A stretch of 64,000 nt of DNA, taken from the NCBI GenBank assembly GCA_016291595.1, contig JAEEXN010000001.1:62001-126000 (forward strand). Direction: 5' to 3'. The DNA is from Prevotella sp. (GTDB taxonomy: Bacteria > Bacteroidota > Bacteroidia > Bacteroidales > Bacteroidaceae). A program made the translations under genes and the position numbers. Below, piece after piece: positions 1 to 8,381 of the stretch; the stretch's first letter is position 1, and each line of letters begins with the position of its first letter. The notes below the pieces were generated by a model, which saw only the letters and a program-made list of their open reading frames with translations, did not search any database and was not told the origin of the DNA.

Positions 1-1
1 T

Positions 2-922
2 GCTTTTAACGAGGTTGACGGGTCACAGGTGTGGGCTGTTATGAGCCGTACAGAAAGCCGTGCACGTTCTTATGCGGAGCGACATGGAGTTAGGAAATAC
101 TACACGGATGCTCAGAAACTTATCGACGACCCTGATGTCAACGCCATCTATGTTGCCACTCCTCCTTCCAGTCATGCCACTTATGCGATTATGGCGATGA
201 AAGCAGGCAAGCCTGTTTATGTAGAGAAGCCCCTTGCTTCTACTTATGAGGATTGCGCGCGCGTTAACCGTGTGAGTGAGCAGACTGGTGTCCCCTGCTT
301 TGTTGCATACTATCGGCGCTACCTTCCATATTTTAATAAGGTGAAAAGCATCATCAATGACGGGACTATTGGCATCATCCAGAATGTCCAGATTCGATTC
401 TCTTGCCCGCCACGTATTGATGACCATAATAAGCCTGAACTTCAGCCTTGGCGCGTGCAACCAGAAATAGCGGGAGGGGGATATTTTTACGATCTTGCTC
501 CACATCAGCTTGATCTCATGCAAGACTTTTTTGGTGTTATTGTTCATGCAGAAGGACTCTGTGCTAATCGAAGCGGGCTCTATAGCGCTGAGGATTCTGT
601 AAGTGCTTGCTTCCAGTTTGAGAGTGGTCTCATCGGCAGTGGCTCGTGGTGCTTTGCGGGTCATGAGTCAGCACAAGAAGACCGTATCGAAGTAATTGGC
701 GATCAGGGATCATTATCTTTTTCTGTTTTCAATTACGAACCAATACGCTTAATCACCAAAGAAGGAGAACAGACACTTACTGTGCCAAATCCTCCTTATG
801 TTCAGCTGCCTATTATTCGCTCTGTTATCGAAGATCTTCAAGGCATTGGTGTTTGCACATGCACCAGTGTTTCTGCCACACCTGTCAATTGGGTGTTAGA
901 CAGAATACTAAATAAGTTTTAA
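2..922 (+). CDS. Gfo/Idh/MocA-family oxidoreductase, 5' end missing
   Basis: An NAD(P)-dependent sugar or inositol dehydrogenase-type protein. The frame is already open at the first bases of the window, so the start and the GxGxxG nucleotide-binding loop lie upstream. Visible family marks are the end of the Rossmann fold (DPDVNAIYVATPPSSH), the conserved EKP motif in YVEKPLAST, and a C-terminal alpha/beta domain with GGGYFYDLAPHQLDL, where the DxxxHxxD-like arrangement contributes the catalytic His. The substrate cannot be told from sequence. It converges with nudC. The family call is secure; the substrate is unknown. Confidence 0.88.
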   Translation, partial: AFNEVDGSQVWAVMSRTESRARSYAERHGVRKYYTDAQKLIDDPDVNAIYVATPPSSHATYAIMAMKAGKPVYVEKPLASTYEDCARVNRVSEQTGVPCFVAYYRRYLPYFNKVKSIINDGTIGIIQNVQIRFSCPPRIDDHNKPELQPWRVQPEIAGGGYFYDLAPHQLDLMQDFFGVIVHAEGLCANRSGLYSAEDSVSACFQFESGLIGSGSWCFAGHESAQEDRIEVIGDQGSLSFSVFNYEPIRLITKEGEQTLTVPNPPYVQLPIIRSVIEDLQGIGVCTCTSVSATPVNWVLDRILNKF

Positions 923-952
923 GGAATTCTTTCTCTATTGCTGAATAGCTTT

Positions 953-994
953 CAAAAAAACAGGAGTGCGTTCTGTAATTGTTGGAACGCACTC
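953..994 (-). terminator. Rho-independent terminator of nudC
   Basis: A perfect 10-bp stem (GAGTGCGTTC at 964-973 with GAACGCACTC at 985-994) has seven A residues at 954-960. On the minus strand this reads as a hairpin followed by a T run, placed about 70 bases after the nudC stop. It also sits about 40 bases past the stop of the convergent oxidoreductase gene. Confidence 0.75.
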
Positions 995-1064
995 TATAGT
1001 TGTGGAGAAGCCTTCTGGAATCGTGGAGGAGCCCTCTGGAGTCACAGAGATGCCAGTCCAGAAA

Positions 1065-1886
1065 TTACAGAACAGTATTGCCATTTCTCGTGTCTTCAAG
1101 CCAATTGTCGATAAGCCGCCTGGCAATGGAAAGTTTCTCTGGAATTTGCGGAAGATGATCACGATGGTACCAACCACCCGATGCAAGCTCGGAACGCTGA
1201 AGGCGAATATCTCCACTATCATAATCCGCATGGAAACCGACCATAAGGCCGCAAGGGTAGGGCCATGGCTGACTGGCGAAATAGCGCAAGTTCTTAATTC
1301 GGAGACCTACCTCTTCCATTACCTCGCGCTCTACAGCTTGTTCAAGTGTCTCTCCTGTTTCAACGAAACCGGCAACAAGACCGTAAAAGCCTCCACGGAA
1401 ATTATTTGCATGAACTAACAACACCTCATCAGGTCCTCGATGGATGAGCACAATGACGGCTGTTGCCAATTGTGGCCATACTTCTTTCCCGCAACAAGTA
1501 CAACGTTTTGAAATATCTGTATGTAGTTTCATAGGTCCTCCACAGACACCACAAAAGCGTGTGTTTTGGTCCCAGTAGAGAATCTCCTGACATTTTCCAG
1601 CCTTTAAGTACAACTCTGTAGGTAACTTGTAGTAAGAGGGGCGCAATCCGCACATCTCGTATTTGCCTGAGTCTTCACCACATGTGAAGATAGTTGTGTC
1701 AGAAATTGGATTTGGAATCAGGAAGGTCTTTACGGGTGTACCGTCTTCCATCGGCGTGATGTTATGTACTGTTGTCCAGGGCTTAATATCAACGGGAGGT
1801 TTTTCGCCCATAGGAATACCATAGGTGCCGTCGTGATAACGCTCCAGAATTAAATCTGTTTTGCAAAAAATAAACCAAAAAGCCAT
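1065..1886 (-). CDS. nudC: NADH pyrophosphatase NudC (Nudix hydrolase)
   Basis: Hydrolyses NAD(H) to NMN(H) and AMP, and in some bacteria removes NAD caps from RNA. The 273-residue protein has the NudC layout: an N-terminal domain, a zinc ribbon with cysteines at about 112, 115, 129 and 132, then a Nudix box starting at G173 (GFVETGETLEQAVEREVMEE, with R187, E188, E191 and E192 in register). The NudC signature SQPWP follows at 205-209 and separates it from generic Nudix enzymes. The start is the ATG giving MAFWFIF. A terminator hairpin follows. It is convergent with the upstream oxidoreductase and runs in the same direction as the nucleotidase gene upstream of it. Confidence 0.93.
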   Translation of the reverse strand: MAFWFIFCKTDLILERYHDGTYGIPMGEKPPVDIKPWTTVHNITPMEDGTPVKTFLIPNPISDTTIFTCGEDSGKYEMCGLRPSYYKLPTELYLKAGKCQEILYWDQNTRFCGVCGGPMKLHTDISKRCTCCGKEVWPQLATAVIVLIHRGPDEVLLVHANNFRGGFYGLVAGFVETGETLEQAVEREVMEEVGLRIKNLRYFASQPWPYPCGLMVGFHADYDSGDIRLQRSELASGGWYHRDHLPQIPEKLSIARRLIDNWLEDTRNGNTVL

Positions 1887-1916
1887 TTGTGGAATACTGT
1901 TTACGCAAAATAATAG

Positions 1917-3656
1917 TTATTTGCCTTCACCGAAGATAAGTGCACGATCACGTTTGAGCGCAGGCTCCGTCCATTCTGTTGGTACAAAACGCCAGTTGTT
2001 GTTAGCTTTAGGATTTACTATTCCTGCTTTCTCAATTTCTACCATTAGATAATGGCGTAAGTCGCGTTCGCTTTCATGAACAATTCGTTCTCTCAATTTG
2101 TCATGTGGAATGCCAGCTCCAAGTGTAAGCAGCTCACCACCGCCGTTACCTCTATAACTATTCATCACAACATGATACCACTTATGCTCATCGAAAGGTT
2201 GCCCATTAGACATTTGCAGAATACGTACTTTCTGTCCGTTTGGCTTGGTCACATCCACCTCATAGTCGATACCTGCCGCCGAGTCGAAGTTGAAGGTCAT
2301 GTTCTTAAATCCTTTGCGTTGTTGATCGTTCTTCGAGTTATCGTTTAGCAGCATAATATGGTCTTCTGGACTTTTCATGGTGGTTACCCATTGGTCATAG
2401 CTCATTTCGAGATGCTTGCGAATCTCCTCTCCAGTCATTCGCATTACATAGATTTTATTCTCGAACTTATATAAGTTGAACATGTCACTTACATAGACAT
2501 CTCCTTTTTTGATATACGCATTAAACTGCAATGGCGCATTAAAACTGATATCTGCTCCAGTTATCTGCAATTGAAGTTTATGTACAAAATCAGTAAAGGC
2601 CGATGGGCCGAAAAAACAGTCACGAGTTGTAATGGTCTCCGAGAAAGTACCAATTTTACGATTAATAAAACTGTTGACATCATCAATAGCTTTATTGAAA
2701 TGCGCCATATATTGCTCATCAAGAGGCTCACCCGTTACGTCAACATTGGTTCCGGTAATCTTTTTGCTAATAACCTTGCGACCTTTCTTGACAATCTCAA
2801 TGGTTGCGTCACTTACGTAGAGCGCATGACAACTCGGGTCGAGCAAAAGCACATCCTGACCATTAGTGTTCTTAACAAATCCTTCATAGCGTGTATGGTC
2901 GTGGCCATACATAATGATATCAAATCCGGGAACTTCTCGGGCAATGCGCTCAGAAGGGTCTTCCTCGTAGGCATCAGTCTTGATTCCGCCATTCTTTCCT
3001 GCATGGAAAAGACCAATTATCACGTCTGGTTGCTCATTTTTCTTAAGGTAATCTATCCAATACTTACAGCTACTGACCATCTCGTCAAAACGGAGGCCAC
3101 TCCACAAATCAGGCTGTAGCCAGCTAGGAATAGCAGGAGTAAGCATGCCAAGTACAGCGATTCTGATGCCCTCACGCTCAATAATCGTGTAAGGAGAAAC
3201 ATATGGCTTGTCAGTTCGTGTGTCAATGATGTTTGCGCCTAAGACAGGGCAATTGATTTCTTTAACCCAACTGTCATAAACGGCATGGCCAGTTTCAACA
3301 TCATGATTTCCAAATGTTTCGGCATCATATTTCATGTAGTTGATAATCTGTGCGGCGATATTGGGCTCGTCGGTCTTCACATAATTATAATAATAGCATG
3401 TCGGCTGGCCTTGCAAAATATCACCATTGTCGAGTAATATGACATTGTCACCATATTGCTTTCTCAGCTTGTTAACGTAAGTAGACACTCTGGCAAGCGT
3501 TCCGTCTTTAGGCTTCCTATTAATGAAATCATAAGGAAAAAAACAACCGTGAACGTCGCTGGTTTCTATTACTCTAATGGTAACTCTCTTAACTTTTGCC
3601 ATGGTGGGTACATTCATGCAGAGCACAGCCAGGCACACTGCTAATAGTTTTTTCAT
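1917..3656 (-). CDS. 5'-nucleotidase / 2',3'-cyclic phosphodiesterase family phosphohydrolase, exported
   Basis: A two-domain periplasmic or surface phosphohydrolase of the UshA/CpdB type, likely scavenging nucleotides. I start at the ATG at 3656, which gives a clean signal peptide (MKKLLAVCLAVLCMNVPTMA) rather than the in-frame codon eight residues upstream. The N-terminal metallophosphatase motifs are all present: SDVHGCFFP, DNGDILQGQ, GNHD and GHDHTRYEG. The C-terminal 5'-nucleotidase domain includes the substrate-binding stretch MNSYRGNGGGELLTLG. A TAnnTTTG box lies about 21 bases upstream of the start. NudC is encoded 30 bases downstream on the same strand; both act on nucleotide diphosphates or monophosphates. 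Exact substrates are not predictable. Confidence 0.9.
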   Translation of the reverse strand: MKKLLAVCLAVLCMNVPTMAKVKRVTIRVIETSDVHGCFFPYDFINRKPKDGTLARVSTYVNKLRKQYGDNVILLDNGDILQGQPTCYYYNYVKTDEPNIAAQIINYMKYDAETFGNHDVETGHAVYDSWVKEINCPVLGANIIDTRTDKPYVSPYTIIEREGIRIAVLGMLTPAIPSWLQPDLWSGLRFDEMVSSCKYWIDYLKKNEQPDVIIGLFHAGKNGGIKTDAYEEDPSERIAREVPGFDIIMYGHDHTRYEGFVKNTNGQDVLLLDPSCHALYVSDATIEIVKKGRKVISKKITGTNVDVTGEPLDEQYMAHFNKAIDDVNSFINRKIGTFSETITTRDCFFGPSAFTDFVHKLQLQITGADISFNAPLQFNAYIKKGDVYVSDMFNLYKFENKIYVMRMTGEEIRKHLEMSYDQWVTTMKSPEDHIMLLNDNSKNDQQRKGFKNMTFNFDSAAGIDYEVDVTKPNGQKVRILQMSNGQPFDEHKWYHVVMNSYRGNGGGELLTLGAGIPHDKLRERIVHESERDLRHYLMVEIEKAGIVNPKANNNWRFVPTEWTEPALKRDRALIFGEGK

Positions 3657-3677
3657 AATTATGTGCGTTTCTTTTTG

Positions 3678-3685
3678 CAAAAATA
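3678..3685 (-). promoter_or_regulatory. -7 promoter element of the 5'-nucleotidase gene
   Basis: TATTTTTG on the minus strand fits the Bacteroidetes TAnnTTTG element, 21 bases before the chosen start codon. Confidence 0.5.
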
Positions 3686-3782
3686 AGAAAAATAATTGAA
3701 ATGAGCAACTTTTTATTTAGAATAAGTCTTTGGCTGATTATGTACACGTTATCGGCACACTTTTTGCATGCATATATTAAAA

Positions 3783-3790
3783 AAGGAGGA
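3783..3790 (+). promoter_or_regulatory. Strong Shine-Dalgarno sequence of the DnaJ-like gene
   Basis: AAGGAGGA lies eight bases before the ATG at 3799. Most genes in this window show no comparable site, so this gene stands out as having a canonical ribosome-binding site. Confidence 0.7.
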
Positions 3791-3798
3791 CTGAAATT

Positions 3799-4419
3799 AT
3801 GGCATTTATTGATTATTATAAGATCTTAGGAGTAGACAAGTCTATTCCACAGAAAGACGTTAAAAAAGCATACTTGAAACGCGCAAAACAGTTTCATCCT
3901 GACTTGCATCCCGACGATCCAAAGGCTAAAGCAAAGTTCCAAGCGCTTAATGAGGCTTATGATGTTATTAATGATCCGGAGAAACGTCGTAAGTATGATC
4001 AGTATGGTGAGCAATGGAAGGAGGCTGATGCTTATGAGAAAGCAGGTGGTTTTGGCGGTTTTGGACAAAGAGGTAGTAGCGGCAATCCCTTTGAGGGATT
4101 TGATTTCAACAGTTTTCAAGGTGGGAACGGTGGCTTCAGTAGTTTCTTTGATAGTTTGTTTGGAAATGCTCATGAAGCACGTCAATCAAATATGGAACGG
4201 CATGCTTCTGTTGATTTGGATTTGAAGACAGCATTACTAGGCGGCCATGTGATAATCCAGTTATCAGGTGGTGAGAAACTTCGGCTGAATATAAAGCCAT
4301 GTACCCAGCCTGGGAGTAAAGTCCGCATAAAAGGGAAAAACTTAGTTATCACTTTTAATGTAATATTGCCTTCTGTACTCAGTGAGAGTCAAAAGGCGGC
4401 TATTAATGCCGCATTATAA
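3799..4419 (+). CDS. Short DnaJ-like (CbpA-type) co-chaperone
   Basis: A J-domain protein expected to stimulate the ATPase of DnaK. Residues about 4-69 form a J domain with the HPD motif (FHPDLHPDDP) and YDVINDPEKRRKYDQYG. A Gly/Phe-rich linker follows to about residue 125. The rest (about 70 residues) resembles one condensed substrate-binding domain (LDLKTALLGG..., GSKVRIKGKN...) ending like the last helix of CbpA. There is no cysteine-rich zinc domain, and at 206 residues it is about 100 shorter than CbpA, so one C-terminal beta domain seems to be missing. It has an unusually strong ribosome-binding site and stands alone, without grpE or dnaK. Confidence 0.82.
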   Translation: MAFIDYYKILGVDKSIPQKDVKKAYLKRAKQFHPDLHPDDPKAKAKFQALNEAYDVINDPEKRRKYDQYGEQWKEADAYEKAGGFGGFGQRGSSGNPFEGFDFNSFQGGNGGFSSFFDSLFGNAHEARQSNMERHASVDLDLKTALLGGHVIIQLSGGEKLRLNIKPCTQPGSKVRIKGKNLVITFNVILPSVLSESQKAAINAAL

Positions 4420-4439
4420 TGACTCTAAAGAACAAACAA

Positions 4440-4507
4440 AGAAACTGGAGAACAATTTATATATTATTCAATCTCAATGAGGTGTTGTTCTCCAGTTTCT
4501 TTTTTTT
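4440..4507. terminator. Bidirectional terminator between DnaJ-like and zinc-ribbon genes
   Basis: A perfect 16-bp inverted repeat (AGAAACTGGAGAACAA at 4440-4455 with its complement at 4485-4500) has a 29-base AT-rich loop and a run of T at 4498-4507. On the other strand the stem follows the stop of the convergent gene at 4527. Confidence 0.75.
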
Positions 4508-4526
4508 GTCTCTTGAGACAAGTTTT

Positions 4527-5666
4527 TTACTCTTTCTTTGGCTCAGCCACAATTTTGTTCATGTTCATACCAGAGATTTTCCCTTCAGGAGATACTGTAG
4601 CTTTGATTTTATATGTATTCAATTCTTTTTTCCCATCTTCTTTGTTGACGGTTTGGTCTGCAGAGAAACTGACACTAAATTCATATTCGTCTACACCAAC
4701 TTCTTTCTTGTCGATCTTAAAATCATTGTTTAGACGGAAATTCATGTTGGCTATTCCTTCTTTGTAAATCTTGTGAAGGAATCCAATAACATCATTCTTT
4801 GTTGCATTCTCCTTACCTAGAAAACTAGTAAGAATATTAGCGACGGTTGAAATTAGTCCATTCTCATCTCTCGAGTTAATGCTTTGAAAATAGTGCTTAA
4901 AGAGGGCTGCAATCATCTGCTTGTCTTCATCATTCACTTTCGAAGCATTCATCTTATCAAAAAGTTGCTGGGCTTCAGTTGCATGTTCACCATCAGCATG
5001 TTTAGCCAAATAATCTTGATAACCCTCAGGTGTATTGATGTTGGATGTCTGTACCCAGTCGAGTGAATCAATTTTGTGTAAAGCCTCAATACGATGATTT
5101 GTATTAGGATGTGTCCTTAGGTAATCTTCAAGGGCTGCTATAGAATTACTGACAATTGCATTAGTCCAATCAATATCTGCCTGTTTGATAGCTTGCAAGT
5201 GTGATTGAATAGAATCACGATGCTCTTGAGGTGCAGTGAGGAAATTGTCAAGATAGGTCTGTAGCACAAGAGGGTCATTACTCCTTAATGCAAAAGAGTA
5301 TTCTTGCTGTTCTTTATCACTATTAGCTTTCTGATAGAAATAGAAGCATACGGCGCAAATAATGAGAGCTATGACAAATGAAATTATGTATGGTGCACGA
5401 CTTTTTTTCGTTTTAGGCTGTTTTGTAATCTGATACTGTGTTGTAGTAGGTATTGGTGGCGGAACTGTTTGCATTTGGTCTTGTCCGCTAATTCTTGATG
5501 GATTAGGAGCGTGACAGATGGGACACAATTCCTCATCATTAAAATAGACATTACCACAGTTGGCACACTTTCTAACTTTACCTGCTATTTCAACCCCGCA
5601 ATTGGGACAAGTGGGTGCTTTATCGCTTATTTGATGACCACACTCTGGACACTTTATTATTGCCAT
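4527..5666 (-). CDS. Zinc-ribbon single-pass membrane protein
   Basis: No specific function recognised. The 379-residue protein begins with two zinc ribbons: CPEC...CPNC (C6, C9, C20, C23) and CANC...CPIC (C34, C37, C48, C51). A Pro/Thr-rich linker, a basic KTKKSR stop and one transmembrane helix (about 92-112) follow. The rest is a helical region and a beta-rich C-terminal domain predicted outside the membrane. Zinc ribbon, linker, helix and external domain is a common layout in uncharacterised bacterial membrane proteins. The GH25 gene lies upstream on the same strand with a 33-base gap, so co-transcription is possible. Confidence 0.75.
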   Translation of the reverse strand: MAIIKCPECGHQISDKAPTCPNCGVEIAGKVRKCANCGNVYFNDEELCPICHAPNPSRISGQDQMQTVPPPIPTTTQYQITKQPKTKKSRAPYIISFVIALIICAVCFYFYQKANSDKEQQEYSFALRSNDPLVLQTYLDNFLTAPQEHRDSIQSHLQAIKQADIDWTNAIVSNSIAALEDYLRTHPNTNHRIEALHKIDSLDWVQTSNINTPEGYQDYLAKHADGEHATEAQQLFDKMNASKVNDEDKQMIAALFKHYFQSINSRDENGLISTVANILTSFLGKENATKNDVIGFLHKIYKEGIANMNFRLNNDFKIDKKEVGVDEYEFSVSFSADQTVNKEDGKKELNTYKIKATVSPEGKISGMNMNKIVAEPKKE

Positions 5667-5699
5667 ATTATATTAAAGTCTTATTTTGATATATATTTA

Positions 5700-6392
5700 C
5701 TAATGTCTGTAGCGTATTTCACGAAGACTGTGACGACCCATAAAACGGCTTTTATCTACATGAGTATTAATGCCATTTATGCGCCCTTTAGCCGTATACT
5801 GCCATATGATATAATCACGTTCATCACAAAGGACAGGAGGTTCATCTGTGTACATGGCAATCATAAGCTTATAGTCGTTGATTCTTCCTGCAAGATATTT
5901 ATTATAAAAATTTCGTCCTGTATAAAGCAGAGGCTTTTGGCGGTAGGTTTTCTCTATCATATCCAAAAACCTGAATAAAGAATCACAGAAAGCAGAGTCA
6001 CTCAATCCACTTTTTGTTTCAATGTCAATCATGGGGATAAGATCTTGATCACCAGGACGGCATTGTGTTTTAAAATTTTCAAGTTGTTTCTGCAGTTCTG
6101 TTTTAGGTCGGAAAAAATGATATGAGCCAACTTTCAATCCGTTTTGATGTGCCAATTGTATATTCTGTTCGTAGGTTTGATCAATTCTATCACCTCCCTC
6201 AGTTGCCTTTAGATACACAAATGCCATTTTAGTGTTATCACCGATAGTCTCCCAAAATACTTTACCCTGATAATGGCTTAGGTCAATACCATGGATGTGC
6301 GTACATGTATCTTCACACTGAACGTCAATGCGTTGAGCGCTTACGTAAACAACAGACAATATACTTAAGATAAATCCTATGGTTCGTTTCAT
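5700..6392 (-). CDS. Glycoside hydrolase family 25 lysozyme, exported
   Basis: A muramidase-type peptidoglycan hydrolase. I take the ATG at 6392, giving a signal peptide (MKRTIGFILSILSVVYVSAQ), because the -7 element lies inside the longer frame. GH25 motifs follow in order: GIDLSHYQG with the first catalytic-site Asp, FVYLKATEG, GSYHFFRP, and PMIDIETK with the DxE pair. YIIWQYTAKGRINGI and HVDKSRF close the barrel as in the family. The length (230 residues) fits a single catalytic domain without wall-binding repeats. A possible partner is the zinc-ribbon membrane protein just downstream. Confidence 0.9.
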   Translation of the reverse strand: MKRTIGFILSILSVVYVSAQRIDVQCEDTCTHIHGIDLSHYQGKVFWETIGDNTKMAFVYLKATEGGDRIDQTYEQNIQLAHQNGLKVGSYHFFRPKTELQKQLENFKTQCRPGDQDLIPMIDIETKSGLSDSAFCDSLFRFLDMIEKTYRQKPLLYTGRNFYNKYLAGRINDYKLMIAMYTDEPPVLCDERDYIIWQYTAKGRINGINTHVDKSRFMGRHSLREIRYRH

Positions 6393-6397
6393 AGCTG

Positions 6398-6405
6398 CAA
6401 AGGTA
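6398..6405 (-). promoter_or_regulatory. -7 promoter element abutting the lysozyme start
   Basis: TACCTTTG on the minus strand, followed by only five bases before the ATG at 6392. The transcript would begin at or within a couple of bases of the start codon. Confidence 0.6.
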
Positions 6406-6481
6406 ATAATAAACAAGTGAAAAACCAAAACTTTTTTGAGTTTTTCAGAATAGTAGACACATGTTCTAATTGATGTTTATA

Positions 6482-7072
6482 TTACTCTTCGATTTCAGAA
6501 AGCCTACGTGAACAAAGATTGAGAAAATGGAGCGCACCTAACGCTAACCTTGAAGGTGGCTTGATTTCATCTACAACAAATGGCAATTCATCAGGAGAGA
6601 AGAAAAAATGCTTGATTAGGTAACTGCATTGTATTCGAGTCATTGGTTGCAAATATAGTTTTTGTAACCACGATTCCAATTTCACATAGTCGACTTTGTC
6701 ACCCCTTTTTCTTAGGAAAATACCAAATTCTACAATTCCTCTAAGGTCAAGTCCTTTGGATAGGATCTGGTTAGTGTTATATATGATTAGATTTAGTAGA
6801 GAAAGCGTCTCGCCAGATGCATCAATAGAGTGCTGTTCATGGTAACGTAGTTTATCCAAACGATGATTTAGAAAGAAATTGGGCAATTCTTGTTGGGCAG
6901 GTTGAAACTTATCACGTTCAACAGTGTTGTCGATATAACATAATACATTCTTTTGGGCAGCCATTTCTTTAATCTTATTCCACTTGAATGCCGACATAGG
7001 CTCTAACTTTAGGCCCACGCCAAAAGCACCTATACACAACTGCCTATAAAAGTTTCTTTTTATTATGTCCAT
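6482..7072 (-). CDS. Conserved-looking hypothetical protein
   Basis: A 196-residue protein I cannot assign. It has no signal peptide or membrane helix. The central stretch (RLDKLRYHEQHSID, then SLLNLIIYNTNQIL and GIVEFGIFLRKRGDKVDYVKLESWLQKL) reads like the helical part of nucleotidyltransferase-type proteins of the NTP_transf_5 kind, without a visible catalytic GSxxD motif; this resemblance is weak. It lies 20 bases downstream of the NhaC-family gene on the same strand and may be the last gene of that unit. Confidence 0.55.
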   Translation of the reverse strand: MDIIKRNFYRQLCIGAFGVGLKLEPMSAFKWNKIKEMAAQKNVLCYIDNTVERDKFQPAQQELPNFFLNHRLDKLRYHEQHSIDASGETLSLLNLIIYNTNQILSKGLDLRGIVEFGIFLRKRGDKVDYVKLESWLQKLYLQPMTRIQCSYLIKHFFFSPDELPFVVDEIKPPSRLALGALHFLNLCSRRLSEIEE

Positions 7073-7092
7073 GATTATCCATTAAGTGATGG

Positions 7093-8373
7093 CTATGAAT
7101 ACCTTTGGGGATATCGCAAAAAAATCGCAAATAAAGCAGCTATACCAATTGCAATAGGGTAGAAGAGATATGGCAAAATCTCCATTGGTGAAAGATTTGC
7201 CAAACCTGCTGCTAGTAGCATTTGTACACCATATGGGAGTAAGCCCTGAACTGCACAAGAAAAAGTGTCAAGAATACTTGCCGCTTTTCGGTTGTCAACA
7301 CCAAAACGGTCACCAATCTTTTTTGCAATTCCACCGACTGTTAATATGGCAATCGTATTATTGGCTGTGCAGACATTAACAAAACTAACTAGTGCTGCAA
7401 TAGACAATTCTGCACCGCGTTTGCTATTTATATGAGAAGTGAGTTTTTTAATAATGTAATCAATGCCTCCATTTTCACGAATAATCTCAAGCATTCCCCC
7501 TGCAAGCATAGCTACAATGATAAGTTCCCCCATTCCAACAATACCTTTTCCCATAGCACCTAACCAACCAAGAAGACTATATGAGCCTTCAATCATGCCA
7601 ATAGCGCCACAAAGAATAACACCAATGACAAGGACGCCCATAACATTCATACCACAGATTGCTGCTATAAGGACAACAAGGTAGGGAAGAACCTTTACAA
7701 TAGCAACTTGATGTGATATATGTGCCACGCAGACTCCTGTTCCCATTATTGTGTATATAATGAGTATTACCAAAGCGGCTGGCGCAACAATAAAAGCATT
7801 GGCACGGAACTTGTCGCTCATGCGGCATCCTTGTGTGCTTGTAGCCACAACGGTTGTGTCAGAAATAAATGAAAGATTATCACCAAAGTACGCACCACCA
7901 ACAATGATAGCCGTTATTAACGCAACGTTGGCGTTCGTTAAGGATGCAATACCGACAGCAATGGGAACTAAAGCGACAACTGTCCCCACGCTAGTACCAA
8001 TCGAAATGGAAATGAAACAGGCTGACAAGAATAATCCTGGAAGCAGCAGGTTAGAAGGCAGTATACTTAGTGTAAAATTGACCGTTGCATCAATACAGCC
8101 CATCTCTTTTGCTGTAGTCGCAAATGCTCCTGCTAAAACATATATCCAAAGCATTAAAAGAAGATTACTTGAACTAGCCCCACGGCTGAAGATATCAACA
8201 CGCTTTTGCAAAGGCAATCCGCCGGATATTATTACAGCATATATGCTAGAAATCATGAAGATAACCGTAATGGGTACCTGATAGAAATCACCTGCTATAA
8301 CAGAGAGACTCACGTATAGCAGGATGAAAACTATGAGTGGAGATAAAGCCAGTAATCCTTTCTTATTGCTCAT
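7093..8373 (-). CDS. NhaC-family Na+/H+ antiporter-type transporter
   Basis: A 426-residue, multi-helix inner-membrane transporter of the NhaC/ion-transporter superfamily. Typical stretches are SISIGTSVGTVVALVPIAVGIA, the conserved GAYFGDNLSFISDTTVVA with charged residues in a helix break, and the second-half counterpart FVNVCTANNTIAILTVGGIAKKI. It starts nine bases downstream of uxaA, which is tight enough for one transcript. The family moves Na+ against protons or organic acids; a role in uronate-linked transport is an inference from position only. Confidence 0.85.
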   Translation of the reverse strand: MSNKKGLLALSPLIVFILLYVSLSVIAGDFYQVPITVIFMISSIYAVIISGGLPLQKRVDIFSRGASSSNLLLMLWIYVLAGAFATTAKEMGCIDATVNFTLSILPSNLLLPGLFLSACFISISIGTSVGTVVALVPIAVGIASLTNANVALITAIIVGGAYFGDNLSFISDTTVVATSTQGCRMSDKFRANAFIVAPAALVILIIYTIMGTGVCVAHISHQVAIVKVLPYLVVLIAAICGMNVMGVLVIGVILCGAIGMIEGSYSLLGWLGAMGKGIVGMGELIIVAMLAGGMLEIIRENGGIDYIIKKLTSHINSKRGAELSIAALVSFVNVCTANNTIAILTVGGIAKKIGDRFGVDNRKAASILDTFSCAVQGLLPYGVQMLLAAGLANLSPMEILPYLFYPIAIGIAALFAIFLRYPQRYS

Positions 8374-8381
8374 TGGCTATT

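Noticed and set aside
966..1418. A + strand frame with VEKPSG repeats opposite nudC
   Set aside because: It runs antisense to nudC, which has clear Nudix and zinc motifs, and has no upstream signals; its repeats come from the tandem units.
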